Positions 53,826-64,000 of a stretch of 64,000 nt of DNA are shown one piece after another (within the stretch, counting starts at the first letter, position 1; each line of letters begins with the position of its first letter). The stretch comes from Nematopogon swammerdamellus (taxonomy: Eukaryota > Arthropoda > Insecta > Lepidoptera > Adelidae): contig OX336349.1 of the NCBI GenBank assembly GCA_946902875.1, forward strand, positions 16,205,891-16,269,890, written 5' to 3'. The notes under the pieces were generated by a model. The model was not told the origin of the DNA and did no database searches. It saw nothing but the letters and a program-made list of their open reading frames with translations. A program made the position numbers and the translations under genes.

Positions 53826-54665
53826 TCATTTGCGCTTGCGGTCCTGCGTGCACTTGGGGCAGTACCACTTGCCCTTGGGCTTGATCTTGAGGTCGACGCA
53901 CGCGAAGTGGAACCACTCGATGGGGCAGTCGGGGTTGTCGCAACCGATCATCTCGCCGTAGGAGACCTGGTGGCACAGGCAGTACGTCGGCTCGTTGGGG
54001 TCGACCGGCATGTCTAGCACGTCGCTTGGGTGCGCGATGCCGCCCACCGAGTCCGCGTCCCCGTTGTCCTCCGCCTCCTTGCCCGCCCCCCCGCCGCCGC
54101 TCGCCCCCTTCTTCGACTTCTTCTTGGCGGTGGCGCTGCGCGCGCCCCCCGCCCCCGCGCCACTCCCGCCTGCGTCCTCCTCGCTAGAAGCCGCCTTCTT
54201 CTTCTTGCCCGGCGCACCGCCCGCGGCGGCCGCCGCGCTCCGGCTCTTCTTGCGACCCTTCTTGACGGGCCCGGTGGGGCCGCTCGCGTCGGAGCCCTGC
54301 TGCGACGCGCGCGAGCTGAGAACCTTTTCCTGAATCTCAGACTCGAAGCGGGCGAGGTCCGAGTCGAGGCGGCGGATGTGCTTGTCTACCAGCTCGTACG
54401 TCTGGATGGCGAGCTGAACCTTGTCGTCGCCGTACTCCTTGGCCTTGTTGAAGAGCCCCTGGATCGTGCTCACCTTCTCCTTTTTGGCGTCCTCGTCGAG
54501 TCGCGACACGGTCGGCAGCAGCTCGTCCGCCATCAGGTCGATGGTACGCATGAGGCCGTGCGCGCGATCGTCGAGGTCCCGCATCAGCTTAAAGTTTCGC
54601 TGCAGCTCTATGGGCAGGTGCTGCAGCGAGTCCAGGTAGTGCTCCAAGTACAGAGCCGAAGTCAT
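53826..54665 (-). CDS. ING-family (ING4/5-like) PHD-finger protein
   Basis: A single 840-nt exon encodes 279 residues. Residues 1-105 are the ING domain ([40 protein letters not shown]), a helical region that in this family docks to MYST acetyltransferase complexes. Residues ~135-200 form a Lys/Ser/Gly/Ala-rich basic linker with nuclear-localisation-like runs ([20 protein letters not shown]). Residues 229-272 form a PHD finger with all C4HC3 ligands (Cys229, 231, 242, 247, His253, Cys256, 269, 272) and the Tyr/Trp aromatic cage ([15 protein letters not shown]) that reads H3K4me3. A basic tail (DRKRK) could bind phosphoinositides. The start is the first ATG, in good context (GAAGATGA). No intron interrupts the coding frame, and it is much more GC-rich than its surroundings. 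ING4 and ING5 cannot be told apart here; it could be the native gene or an intact retrocopy. Confidence 0.95.
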   Translation of the reverse strand: MTSALYLEHYLDSLQHLPIELQRNFKLMRDLDDRAHGLMRTIDLMADELLPTVSRLDEDAKKEKVSTIQGLFNKAKEYGDDKVQLAIQTYELVDKHIRRLDSDLARFESEIQEKVLSSRASQQGSDASGPTGPVKKGRKKSRSAAAAAGGAPGKKKKAASSEEDAGGSGAGAGGARSATAKKKSKKGASGGGGAGKEAEDNGDADSVGGIAHPSDVLDMPVDPNEPTYCLCHQVSYGEMIGCDNPDCPIEWFHFACVDLKIKPKGKWYCPKCTQDRKRK

Positions 54666-55785
54666 CTTCGCAGTCTTCGCTTTCGCTCGGGGACGACCAG
54701 CTGTTCTAGATATTACACCACAATGCTACAATCACTTCACTTCCTTCAGGGAGAACGCCGCTCCAATATTTCGCTGCTGTGTACACCGCAGTAAGTTACT
54801 CAATTCTATAACTCCTACATTCCCTGCGTGTATCTTACGCTAGAAAAATAGCATAAATCCGGAAAACTAAGAAGATTTTCATACAAAAATCCGACCGATA
54901 CGAGACATTTCGGGGGCAAGGACAAGCGTCAATCGAGAAAGTGGGGGGAAGAAAGAAAGAAAGAGAACGATCTTCAGCAAGACGAAAGCCGAATTGACGA
55001 GTATTCAGTTATTATTTTTGCGCTCGGAACACGCACTATGGCAGCATTGACATGACATGACTTTAACCCTTTCTTGTTTATTTCCATTGAAAGAAAGAGA
55101 CAAGTCCTCAACAATACGTCCGAACCGTTTTGATTTGAGTTTTTGACTTGACACTTTCTATTTGCCATTACGATTAGGGTTCCGTAGCTTAGCCATTCAA
55201 GTTGATTAATTAATCAGATTGCGGCCCATTTCCGGACTGAATGTTTATATTTTGTTACAATATCTACGCTACGGTAATAAAACCTACCAGTAATTTTTTT
55301 TCTTTATTTCACGTTATTAAATTTATTATTGCTACCAGTAATTTTATTATTGCTTTCTCGTTATTTCATGTATTGGGATTGGGACGTTAATTCAGGTAGC
55401 ACAAAGTAAGGCTTACGAAATTGAATTGTCTGTCAGTGATGGCGGTAAAATTCGACTTTCAGCGATTTACCTCGAAAATAAAACTTTCTATTCTAATCGA
55501 ATCTGAATGAAATCCGTACAATCGATCATAGTTCTTCGAAGTAATTCACTGAGTCTCAATTTGGGTAAGTAGTTATTTGCACTGATTGCATCAAATTTCG
55601 CCAAATATTATTCCAAGAACATGTTCTTGTATTATTCATACAAATTTAAGCTATTGTAATAAAAATAATATAGAGAATGTAAAAAACATTCACCAGTGTT
55701 ATTAGGTTTTCAAAGTACCAAGGTAACAAACACTATGACATTTGGTAGCATATTTACATAAACACCTACATACCTTTACTTTCAT
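54666..55785. other. upstream region of the ING-like gene
   Basis: Presumed 5' UTR and promoter of the ING-like gene at 54666 to about 54960. No TATA box is evident on the minus strand at a convincing distance. The rest is AT-rich with nothing recognised. Confidence 0.35.
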
Positions 55786-56050
55786 TCACGCTGTATCCCG
55801 ACAATCGTGGTAAGTGATAGTGTTGTGCTGCAAAAACTCGGATTAATTACAGTACAACACCGACTACCAAAATATCGTTTAGCAAAATATTAGGACGCGA
55901 TAAATATCAATCAAGCAGCAAGTGATTAAATTAAGTGCTTTATGACTGTGCCAAAATGAGAAGTGTTATCCTGTCGCCCTTTATCACGTCATCTTATCCT
56001 TATCCCTTAGCCGCCGTCGTCTTATCAATTTCCAGGCCACACACTGTACC
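55786..56050 (-). repeat. family C retroposon, diverged
   Basis: CACGCTGTATCCCGACAATC, AGTACAACACCGACTACC, TATCCTGTCGCCCTTTA and TTATCCCTTAGCCGCC, with deletions; ends near CACACTGTACC. Confidence 0.7.
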
Positions 56051-56234
56051 TACTGCCGGTATATTTACACTTATACTCTGTAATTGTACTCTTAGTTAAA
56101 AAACAAAGATGATTATGTGGGAAGTAATTAGCAACCTGTTTACGTCGGGGAGGGGTGGTGCCGAACCTGAAAAACTCAAATATTATGTAAAATAATAAAT
56201 CTAGATCAGTTAACTCCTTTTGCATCTTATAGGC

Positions 56235-56637
56235 CAGGGGTTTTCAACCAGTGGGCCGTGTGAGTGGCATCCAGGTGTGCCGCGAAAGAAAAGAAAAGAG
56301 CAAGAATAAATTTTTCGTTTATCTATATAGATAGATTATCCACAATTACATTTTCTGTTCTGACTGATTTTTTTGAACTCCTCAACAAATTAAATGCGAG
56401 TTCGCAGGCAAGTAATGAGACCATTTTAACAACCTCGGATAAACTGTGAGTTTTCACTAATTGATTATACAGCGTACATTATGTACGAAGTCGCCAATAG
56501 CGCAGATTACTTAATAGTTTGCCAATAGGTTTAGTTTTCTGAATTTATATGCTTTCTGTATGAACATAAATGTGGTATGCCAAAGTTTTTGTAGATGAAA
56601 AAGTGTGCCAGTCAATAAAAAAGGTTGAAAAACCCTG
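56235..56637 (+). mobile_element. complete hAT-like MITE with 8-bp target duplication
   Basis: 403 bp with ends CAGGGGTTTTCAACC and GGTTGAAAAACCCTG. TTATAGGC is duplicated exactly at 56227-56234 and 56638-56645. The 8-bp duplication and CAG...CTG ends identify the hAT superfamily; no transposase. Confidence 0.9.
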
Positions 56638-57599
56638 TTATAGGCAAAGAAATTACCTGCCAAACAATGTAAATCATGTGAGAGTTAACTTGTATAGAAG
56701 TACAGATGTTTAAAAAAAAATTACTCGAATTTTATTCGGGGCCAGCAAAGCCAATGGAAGCGAGGGGGTGTAGAGAATCGGGGCCCGCGCGGGACCTTCT
56801 GAACGTTACCGGTAAATGCATGACTGGGATGGGGAACGTGAAGGTGGTGGGGAAAAATAAAAAAGTAAACTGAATTTGTATCTTAAGTTTTATTAGCAAA
56901 TAAACAATTTATAAAATATTTTCTTATTTAGACATAATGACATTATCATTAGAGATTACAACAACTAGCTAGCTCCAGCTATGAAATATTACAAATTATA
57001 AACAATTAAGACGATGCTGATACATAAATATGTACGGGCGGTTCAAGCCACTATGTAAACTATTACATACATACACATGCTAAATTATACTCAATAAGCT
57101 ATACTATACATTTTAACTGTATTATTTTTCCCATAAATTACATACAACAACTGTACCATTCTATGCTATATTTTTCCAGAGGTTAAACAATTGGGCGATT
57201 AAATCTTGGAGACAGCAAATCTTATATTTAATGCTACAGCTGGTGTAGCCTCTTGATTTGGAATATAAAAAAAGTGTGCAGTTTCTTTCACACATAATGT
57301 TCACATACAAATATGTTTTATAAAAAATGTACATTAGCTTTATTGTATGTTAACATGATGAAGAATCTTATTACATAATAGTTATGTAATTTTAAACATC
57401 CATAACCAATTATTATTTTCATATTGTGGTGGGTACGTTCCCCCCAAGAATGCTCTGCCGGATGTACAAAGACGTACTGTGGACGTGAGGACATGGGCGC
57501 CGTGAGTAGGTTGGTGCACTTGCAATGCTTAAAAGTAATAATAATAATGACACTTTATGCCACTTAATGTGTGACGGGAGCGAGCTTATTGCAATTTTC

Positions 57600-57785
57600 T
57601 CCAGTCAACCCGGTGGAACTACACTTTTACATCGAATACGAACCATGGAGCAGTGGGTGAAGGTGTGCATGCCATTTTTTTTTCAAATCAGAATTTATTG
57701 GTACACGCCGGTTGGATGAGAACCTCAGACCTCTCGCAAGAGTAGCAAACGCCCAGACCACTCGGCCATCCGCCGCAAGGATGAA
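57600..57785 (-). mobile_element. SINE-A 5' part
   Basis: TTGGTACACGCCGGTTGGAT...AGACCACTCGGCCATCCGCC is the reverse-complemented tRNA-like head; the tail is missing or highly diverged. Confidence 0.65.
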
Positions 57786-59057
57786 AGTAAATACAAAGTT
57801 TCATAGAAATTTTCTACAATAAATTTATTTCTATAGTAATTGAATAGGCCAAGAATTGTTTTTTAATTAGATAATGCTCATGGAGGGAAGTATAATAAAT
57901 AATAATATAATGTGTAAATGCAAATGCACCTCCCTGAAAGTAGTCCTGCCGGCGCCCATGCCTGTGGTATGTATTATATATACCCCAGGTCATTTTAATG
58001 AAAAAATCTAGATATCATTTCAGGTGACTTTTTTTCATATAAAATAACACATGAAAACAATTTAATATCTCGCCAAGTATTGGTTATATACAAAACATGC
58101 GTTGACATGTTCTTCTCCGCTCTCTGCTGGTGAACGATATACACATCTGTTAAATTAAATCAGATGCAAAGGAACGGTGACAGCAAACAGAGTTCGACAA
58201 TTAACACACCAGTACATACATGCATGTCCCAAAAAAATATTACACCATTGCCGTCCTTAATTCAACACTAATACCTACTCGATACAAAAGAACATAATTT
58301 TCATACAGTTACAATAGGTACTTAATTTTGGTTATCATTCGTTGCTCATAAAAAAATGTACAATACAATAAATGTTTGCTAAAATTACGCACTACGCAGA
58401 CACGCGGGTGCTGATAGAACTATGAATGGCTTTTGGAATGAATAAAAATTTAAAAAAAAGAAAGGTTCCGAGTCCAAAAATCTAAAACTGAAGATATGTG
58501 AAATGGAATGTACTGTTTAAGTTACATTCAGTTAATAACCCTTGCATTTTTGGCTTTGCGGTAGTGGTTTAAAATAAGTGTCTAAATTATTAAATTAGGA
58601 CTATAGTTAAACTTTCTATAAAGAAAAGCTTTGATACCATTTAATTTTGTTAAATAAAAAAAAAACTCATTCCACTGACTCCTACAGAGTGCTCACACAA
58701 TATGTCTCACATAATGAATAAGGAAGAAAGGCATAATGTAAATTCAACATTTTATTTCAAACAAAGGTGCATGCACATGCACTCTAGTGACACTACTGAT
58801 CACACCGGTGGAATCCCATCTCAATCGAAGCCAGAAGCCTCTCAAAGTATGACAAGAACCATCTCTTTTTCAATTGACATAACGTGACGTAGACCACATC
58901 GAGTTTGGACGCTCAAGAGGGCTTCGGTAAACTGCCCTATTGCAAATAAAATACTCCAGTTAGTGACATATACTATACACTTACATTGAAAGAGTGTTCC
59001 GTTTAAATGTAAATTTGACAAATTCTAAGGTTTTCATCATCAAGGATCGGACAGGTA
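57786..59057. other. AT-rich stretch without recognised features
   Basis: No exon, repeat family or hairpin that I could support. It lies in the presumed downstream region or an intron of the minus-strand gene whose exons are at 60442 and 63803. Confidence 0.35.
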
Positions 59058-59489
59058 GAGTATAAATACCTAATGTTGGAGAGAAGACATAACATGGAGT
59101 GGTTAAAACCACCTGTTTCGGGAATTCTGAAAAATTCCCGGGAATTCCATAATTTGAAAAATATTTCCTGGTAGTGATATAGTTAGTAACTTGACACCTT
59201 GTAACATGCTGTAATGTATGAATATTATTTTCAAATCAAAATCACTTCCTTATAATTAAAAAATTAAATTAAAATTATTTTTTTTTTCAAAAAAATGTTT
59301 GGGTTAAAAATCAAAATAAGGTATTCATAGATTACAACATGTTACAAGGTGTCAAAAGTTACTAACTATATCACTACAAGGATATATTTTTCAAATCCCG
59401 GAATTCCCGGAAATGTTTCAGAATTCCCGAAAGAGGTGGTTTTAATCACTCCATGTAATGTCTTCTCGCCAACATTAGGAATTTATACT
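59058..59489. mobile_element. 430-bp foldback MITE
   Basis: GAGTATAAATACCTAATGTT GGAGAGAAGACAT and its complement at 59457-59489, with long imperfect arms containing CGGGAATTC-type blocks and GTTAGTAAC/GTTACTAAC. Confidence 0.82.
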
Positions 59490-60172
59490 CCTATTCCTAT
59501 CCCTGTTCATCATACAAAATGCGAAAACAAAATTAAATTAACTGAGAGCAACTAATAAATAAGCGATAGAACCTTTTTGTTTATATAACCTACCTTATAT
59601 CAATATGGAGTAGGTACAAAAATGACAATTACACTACATGTAACATACACCTATGTTCTTACTTAACATTTTGTTTATGTAAGCTAAGGATGGAAGAGTA
59701 CGTAGTGATCTCTACTTGTTAATAAGTTTCCTAAGGTGGGGCGGGAGTCACCATCATACTTTTATCAATATTTTGAGTGAATTACGCCTTCAGTTTGTAT
59801 TACGGCTACGTGTCTTTAGACAAACTTTGTATTTTGTGCCTTCTAGGACTGGTGGTGAAAATATTGATAAAAATAGACATATTATGACGTTGGCACCATT
59901 AAGAGAAGAGAGTATGAATGTTTACAAATTGTTTATATTCTAGTCATTTTTAAAAAAGCATCTTAGTATCTTTATTTATTTAAAGCTGAATTAAATCAAA
60001 ATTACTAAATAAATAATAATTTTCATTGTATTTACTTACTGACAATAGATGGTGTGGTGCTCAATTATAGCATTTTATACATAGATGAGTTGTCGCCAGT
60101 ATAAAAAAAAGGGTGCGTGTACTTATGTACGCGCGTTAGAAGTTATACTTCTTTGGCGTGACCTCCCCCTCT

Positions 60173-60187
60173 CCCCCCCCCCCCCCC
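60173..60187. repeat. 15-bp poly-C tract
   Basis: C run in a CT-rich patch. Confidence 0.8.
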
Positions 60188-60441
60188 TCTCACCCTCTCT
60201 CCGCTTATCTTTCGGGCAGCACCGCACAATACCTTCATACAAGTAATTTGTATGCAGTGAAGATGACCGTGACGATGACAATGACGATGACGTTTTTACT
60301 GAGTTTACTCCCCATTTTCACATTTTCATAGCGCACCTAAAGAAGTATAACTTCAGAAAATGAAGAGTAAAGATTAATGTGACGTGAGTTTACTTATAAT
60401 TTCTTACTTGACTAGTCGGTACCGACGCCTGAACCACACAC

Positions 60442-60572
60442 CTGACGCAGGATTAGGGGAGCCGGGTGTCCTGTGTCGGTGTGCCAGTCCGGCGAGTGCG
60501 CGAGACGCGTCAGCCGTCGCCTGAGCCCCCGTAACCAGCGCTGTACCTTGGTCGTACATCTGTACGGTGGCG
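60442..60572 (-). CDS. unidentified gene, downstream exon
   Basis: 131 nt (1 + 43 codons + 1) between TTGCGTTAG and GTGTGTGG; markedly GC-rich relative to flanks, open frame, no stop. Confidence 0.6.
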
Positions 60573-63500
60573 CTAACGCAAGCACACAAGGTGTGTCGAT
60601 AAATTAGACGATGAAGTTTTTCTCCGCCTTATAGCTTCTTCCGCTTCACACAACATTTTCGAATCCCGTTTGAGGGAACATATGTTTCAAACCCATAATG
60701 TCTCCATGTGTGTTATTGCTTGTTTAGAAACTGCATTAGGTATGTATGTATGTATGTATGTATTTGTATTTGTTTATATTGCGTATATGTATGTACTTTT
60801 GAACTTGTATGTATGTATGTCACGAATGTATTTATGTTATTACTATTATCTATGTTTTATTGTTTATTTTTATACTCTAAAAAAAATGTCTCATTTAATT
60901 TTCCGCACTACCCATCTACCCTACTCACAATACCAGGTATGACTGGCAGATAATGCCCTTAGGCTTTAAGTCCGCCTTTTGTCACTTTTTGTGCAATAAA
61001 GTCTATTTTCATTTAATTTCATTTCACAGCTGGCATGGTGGTGTTATTGGCCGTGTCTGATCTTCCACTGAACAACTTTTTTGGCCATAGCCACCCATGT
61101 CGGCTATATATATAAAAAAAAAGGTATTCATATAGTCAGGCATACTCCATTCACAACCAACTCAATGAGTACGCAGCCAAATAAATAATGTAGAAGAAAT
61201 CCTATGTAATCTGAACATTCGTGGAAATCCTGAATCAACATTTCCCTTTAAAATCGAAAGAAAATATTATGTTATGCGATCACTTGTGAAATCCTATTTT
61301 TCTTGTTGCTTGGACCGTTTTCTAACCGGAATAAAGTGCCGTGCCAGAGTTGAAACGGCCGAGCGCATTTTATCAGAGTGCAGTGTGTACTAGACAACGA
61401 GAGAAAGGAGATACTCCATTCTTCATCTTCGGTTGCGAAAGTCTGCAGTCACCAGGTCGTCTTGTGACCTACACGAAGGACATAGGCTGGCCGGGGTAGC
61501 AGGAGATCGATGGGTTTCGCACGAAGGTTCCCGACCTAGAGGGACTAGCCTGCAGGCAGGTATGTTATTATTTTTCAGTCCTAATGTCTGGTTGTTGGTT
61601 GGTACCACCGCACTGAATGAAAGGTCGGTCGAAACGGCTATGTAAATAGTTTGTTTTTCGTCCAGTTGAGTGTAGCCGGCACGACCGAAGGGAAGCACTG
61701 ACGTGGCACCAAGTTCATCCGGTGTTATGGGCTGACATCACGGATGTTGTAGGTGTTGTAGTCAATGGTGTCAGTTTCCATAAAAAAAAATGTCTGCCAT
61801 TGCACTGCACTGCCATTGCTTCTACTCGTCTTCACTTACTCTCATCACCCAAGAGTTGACTGGAAGAAATAACTGCTAGTGATAAGGCCGCCTTTGAGCG
61901 CTTTTGTTTCTCTGTATATTATTGTGATTTCTATTGTTCTTCTGTATGTTTTCTTCATGTATCATTGTTTGTTAATGTTTTGACTCTGATGGTCACTGTT
62001 GTCCAAAGGTTGATAGTTGCCCAGCGAGCAATAGAGAGAGCCATGTTGGGAATATCGCTACGTGATATGCGTGCGTACCGATGCGATCCGCCGGCGCACT
62101 AAGGTAGTCGATATTGGACACCGGGTGGCTTAGCTCAAGTGGCAGTGGGCTGGGCACGACAGCCAAAGAGACGACGACCGTTGTAGTAACCGTGTCCTAC
62201 CTTGGCGGTCGTGGACAGGACAACGGCGTGTGGGAAGACCACCCGCCAGGTGGGACGACATCAAGTACGGCGGCGGAAAGCAGCCGTTCCGTACCGCTGA
62301 AGGTCGGGAGGACTGGATGAAAACTGAAGAGGTTTATATTCAGCAGTGAACGCTTACACGCTGACTGACTGTTATTGTTTTGTGTGCAATGAAGAATTTT
62401 TATATATTCTATTCTACCTCAAAACGCCCGGTACCGACGAAAGAAAGTTACACTAAAATGATAATCTCATCTTTGGCAGTTCTGACAGCTACGGAAACAG
62501 AATAACTACGTCAAAACTTTTCAAAATCTCACCTCGAGACCCGCTGCACCTAGCACCGCATGTATACACTCATTTTATACACACCATTCTCTCCCGCAAA
62601 CCTTGCATTATTAACGTATTCCCAACTAGCTTTTGCTACAGATTTAGGATTTTAAAGGTCTAACCTTTGAATAATGATTACGATAAATAGTGACACAGCA
62701 TACTCACTCCTGTGTGCTGGAATACAAGACACATTGTATCTCTGTTATGCATATTATGGAGGGTTTACATGGGCCGATTACCGCCATACATGCATTAAAA
62801 ATTTAATCTCTCCAAGTGTCTCAAATAGTGCTCATTTACTTACCACATTATCAATAGAATCGAGATTAGTAGTCTACATAATGAATTGTATTTTGCACTA
62901 CCCAGAGATTGTATTTTGCACTGCCTAGAGCAAAAAACTAAGGGATTTCTCAGTTGATTTCGAGACTTGGTGACGGACGCCGTTTTGCGCATGAACACGG
63001 AGCGCCGGCTCCTCAAATAAAAATTATTGTTGGTGTGTTTAGTCAGTAGTTTGTTGTGTTTGTGTATAAATTAGTAAAGAATATAAAATTTCTTAAGATA
63101 TTGTGTTAATATTGGATGTTTTTATCCATTCGCGAGTGTGTGAAATCGAAAAAATACTGAACCTGTGGAGTGCAATGTTCGTGCAAGGTTCAACTAACAA
63201 TTTGGAATCAAAACAAAGGTCAGTGCACTGTAAGGTATACATATATTTGTAGGAAATTTTGTAAAGATTGCAGCCATGCTAAATTTGCTATAGGTGTTGA
63301 TAAATAAAATTATTTTTTATAAAGCGTATTTCCTGTAACCTTATCCTAACGGGTCGCGCGCCCGAAAAAGTCCGCACCTTACGAAGAAGAGGGCGCAGGT
63401 GGCCGACGCTTGAGAGGTTAATCAGCACTGTTTGAGACACTTTGAGAGCTGACATTCTAATCAAGCTATATTTTGGAGACTACAGATAGCTTTACTGCAC

Positions 63501-64000
63501 GCCACAACGGACTACATTCGCATGTCTCATAGCACAGCTGTCTAATGTTACAACGCAGGGTGGGGGTTGCTTGTGACTAAAATCAGCTGCGTACATTTCC
63601 TTACATGTTGGAACAACAAAATAAATAAGGTCTACTCCGTTCGCAATTTCCCAAATCCCGTGCAATTTTGGTCAACTGCGTAATGCCGTGCTTTGAATGC
63701 GATTTTATTAACCCGTGTAAGCCCCACACTAGGCAAAGAGACACTGCGTCTGTCTCACTCTACAATTGACCAACGGCGACGCCCTACACGAGAGTCTCAT
63801 ACTTATCGAGGACGTGCCCCTGCGAGTGATCGTCGCCGTGCGAACGCGAGCGCGGTCGCGGCGGGCCCGACGCCTCCGACACGGGCGTCGAGGTGCCGCT
63901 GCTCTTGGAGCGGTTCTTCTTGTCGTGACCGCACGTGCACGCGACCGACGACTGGCGCTTGAGCGTCTGCGAGCGGGCCGCCACGTACTGAGGATCGAGA
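60442..64000 (-). CDS. unidentified gene, two internal exons, runs off the right edge
   Basis: The exon at 63803-64000 ends CTCGATAA|GTATGAG (out phase 2) and the exon at 60442-60572 begins after GCGTTAG in phase 2 and ends TCAG|GTGTGT (phase 1), so they join in frame. The first encodes a Ser/Arg-rich segment with SQTLKRQSSVACTCGHDKKN, SGTSTPVSEASG and HGDDHSQGHVLD; the second encodes ATVQMYDQGTALVTGAQATA then DASRALAGLAHRHRTPGSPN PAS, which is helix-prone and Ala-rich. I recognise no domain. If the donor at 63802 is ignored, the first exon would instead end in YETLV-stop, a class I PDZ-ligand-like C-terminus, possibly an alternative isoform. No following exon was found with confidence below 60442. 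Confidence 0.55.
60738..60830. repeat. (TATG)n microsatellite
   Basis: TATGTATGTATGTATGTATG and a second run near 60810. Confidence 0.75.
60945..61120 (+). mobile_element. retroelement 3' tail
   Basis: GTCCGCCTTTTGTCACTTTT TGTGCAATAAAG resembles non-LTR 3' ends; then TGGTGTTATTGGCCGTGTCT...ATAAAAAAAAA, similar to 37570-37600 in part. Confidence 0.45.
61325..61560 (+). pseudogene. non-LTR retrotransposon C-terminal remnant
   Basis: Encodes KCRARVETAERILSECSVY, a zinc-knuckle-like C-x-x-x-x-x-E-T-A-E-H/R motif typical of the region after the RNase H domain in I/Jockey-type elements; interrupted by a stop. Confidence 0.55.
61594..61792 (+). repeat. SINE-B/D-type tail
   Basis: TTGGTACCACCGCACTGAAT to the TCAGTTTCCATAAAAAAAAA end; head missing, joined directly to other sequence at GGTTGTT. 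Confidence 0.8.
62000..62372 (+). pseudogene. non-LTR retrotransposon C-terminal remnant
   Basis: Frames encode QRAIERAMLGISLRDMRAYR, then GRPPARWDDIKYGGGKQPFR, then TAEGREDWMKTEEVYIQQ and stop. Same element type as 22433 and 39055. Confidence 0.7.
62373..63802. other. intron-like stretch without recognised features
   Basis: AT-rich; no repeat family or exon identified apart from the coding exon that begins at 63803 on the minus strand. Confidence 0.35.
63803..64000 (-). CDS. unidentified gene, upstream exon (partial)
   Basis: Open from the window edge to the GTATGAG donor; a possible acceptor (ATCCTCAG) lies at 63988-63995, so the exon may begin at 63987. GC-rich, codon use coding-like. 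Confidence 0.6.
   Translation of the reverse strand, partial: SRSSVRGGPLADAQAPVVGRVHVRSRQEEPLQEQRHLDARVGGVGPAATALAFARRRSLAGARPR

Noticed and set aside
54030..54794. 254-codon frame on the plus strand
   Set aside because: Antisense shadow of the GC-rich ING-like coding exon.
57425..57530. Possible last exon of the unidentified minus-strand gene after CGTCCACAG
   Set aside because: Phase would fit, but the ATGGGCGCCG-type sequence recurs nearby (57950) as repeat and the predicted peptide is short and AT-driven.

Overview
The window looks like nuclear DNA of a moth or butterfly. It is AT-rich, intron-rich eukaryotic sequence packed with short retroposons, Helitron-like ends with a CCGCGGCTTCGCTCGCG hairpin, retroposon heads carrying a GTCGTAAAAGGCGACTAAGG motif, and foldback elements. 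I recognise these from lepidopteran genomes, but I infer the order from repeats and gene content and cannot name a species.

Genes. (1) Positions 1-5504 hold a minus-strand invertebrate-type (i-type, destabilase-like) lysozyme gene with a TATA+Inr promoter, a signal-peptide exon (5317-5377), a core exon present in three tandem 219-bp copies (1137-1727), a single third exon (861-934) and a terminal exon amplified in a 122-124-bp tandem array (1-801) that runs off the left edge. (2) Positions 7684-18473 hold a second, plus-strand i-type lysozyme gene of four exons with perfectly consistent splice phases. The two are head to head, about 2.2 kb apart. Both lack the family's catalytic Glu. (3) Positions 27711-23190 (minus) hold five exons of a PTB-domain endocytic adaptor closely resembling LDLRAP1/ARH, with a clathrin-box-like LVTFD at the extreme C-terminus; its first exon was not found. 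(4) Positions 54665-53826 (minus) hold a single-exon ING-family (ING4/5-like) chromatin reader with an N-terminal ING domain, basic linker and C-terminal PHD finger. (5) Positions 64000-60442 (minus) hold two phase-matched exons of an unidentified gene that continues off the right edge.

Repeats fill most of the rest. There are tRNA-headed SINEs (here SINE-A). There are SINEs whose head combines tRNA boxes A/B with a 5S-rRNA-like segment (SINE-B). Two further families share a head (C, with a (TATG)n tail, and D, with the SINE-B tail). There are many 5'-truncated non-LTR retrotransposon ends, hAT-like and foldback MITEs, Helitron-like elements (one apparently 2.85 kb with inverted minisatellite arrays), and four long poly-C tracts. 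No bacterial, CRISPR, tRNA or rRNA gene is visible.

Most interesting is the exon-level amplification in lysozyme gene 1. The core exon is triplicated with only 18 bp between the donor of one copy and the acceptor of the next. The terminal exon array repeats branch point, acceptor, exon and stop codon as a unit. This could be a cassette for alternative lysozyme isoforms or a decaying unequal-crossover array; sequence alone cannot decide.
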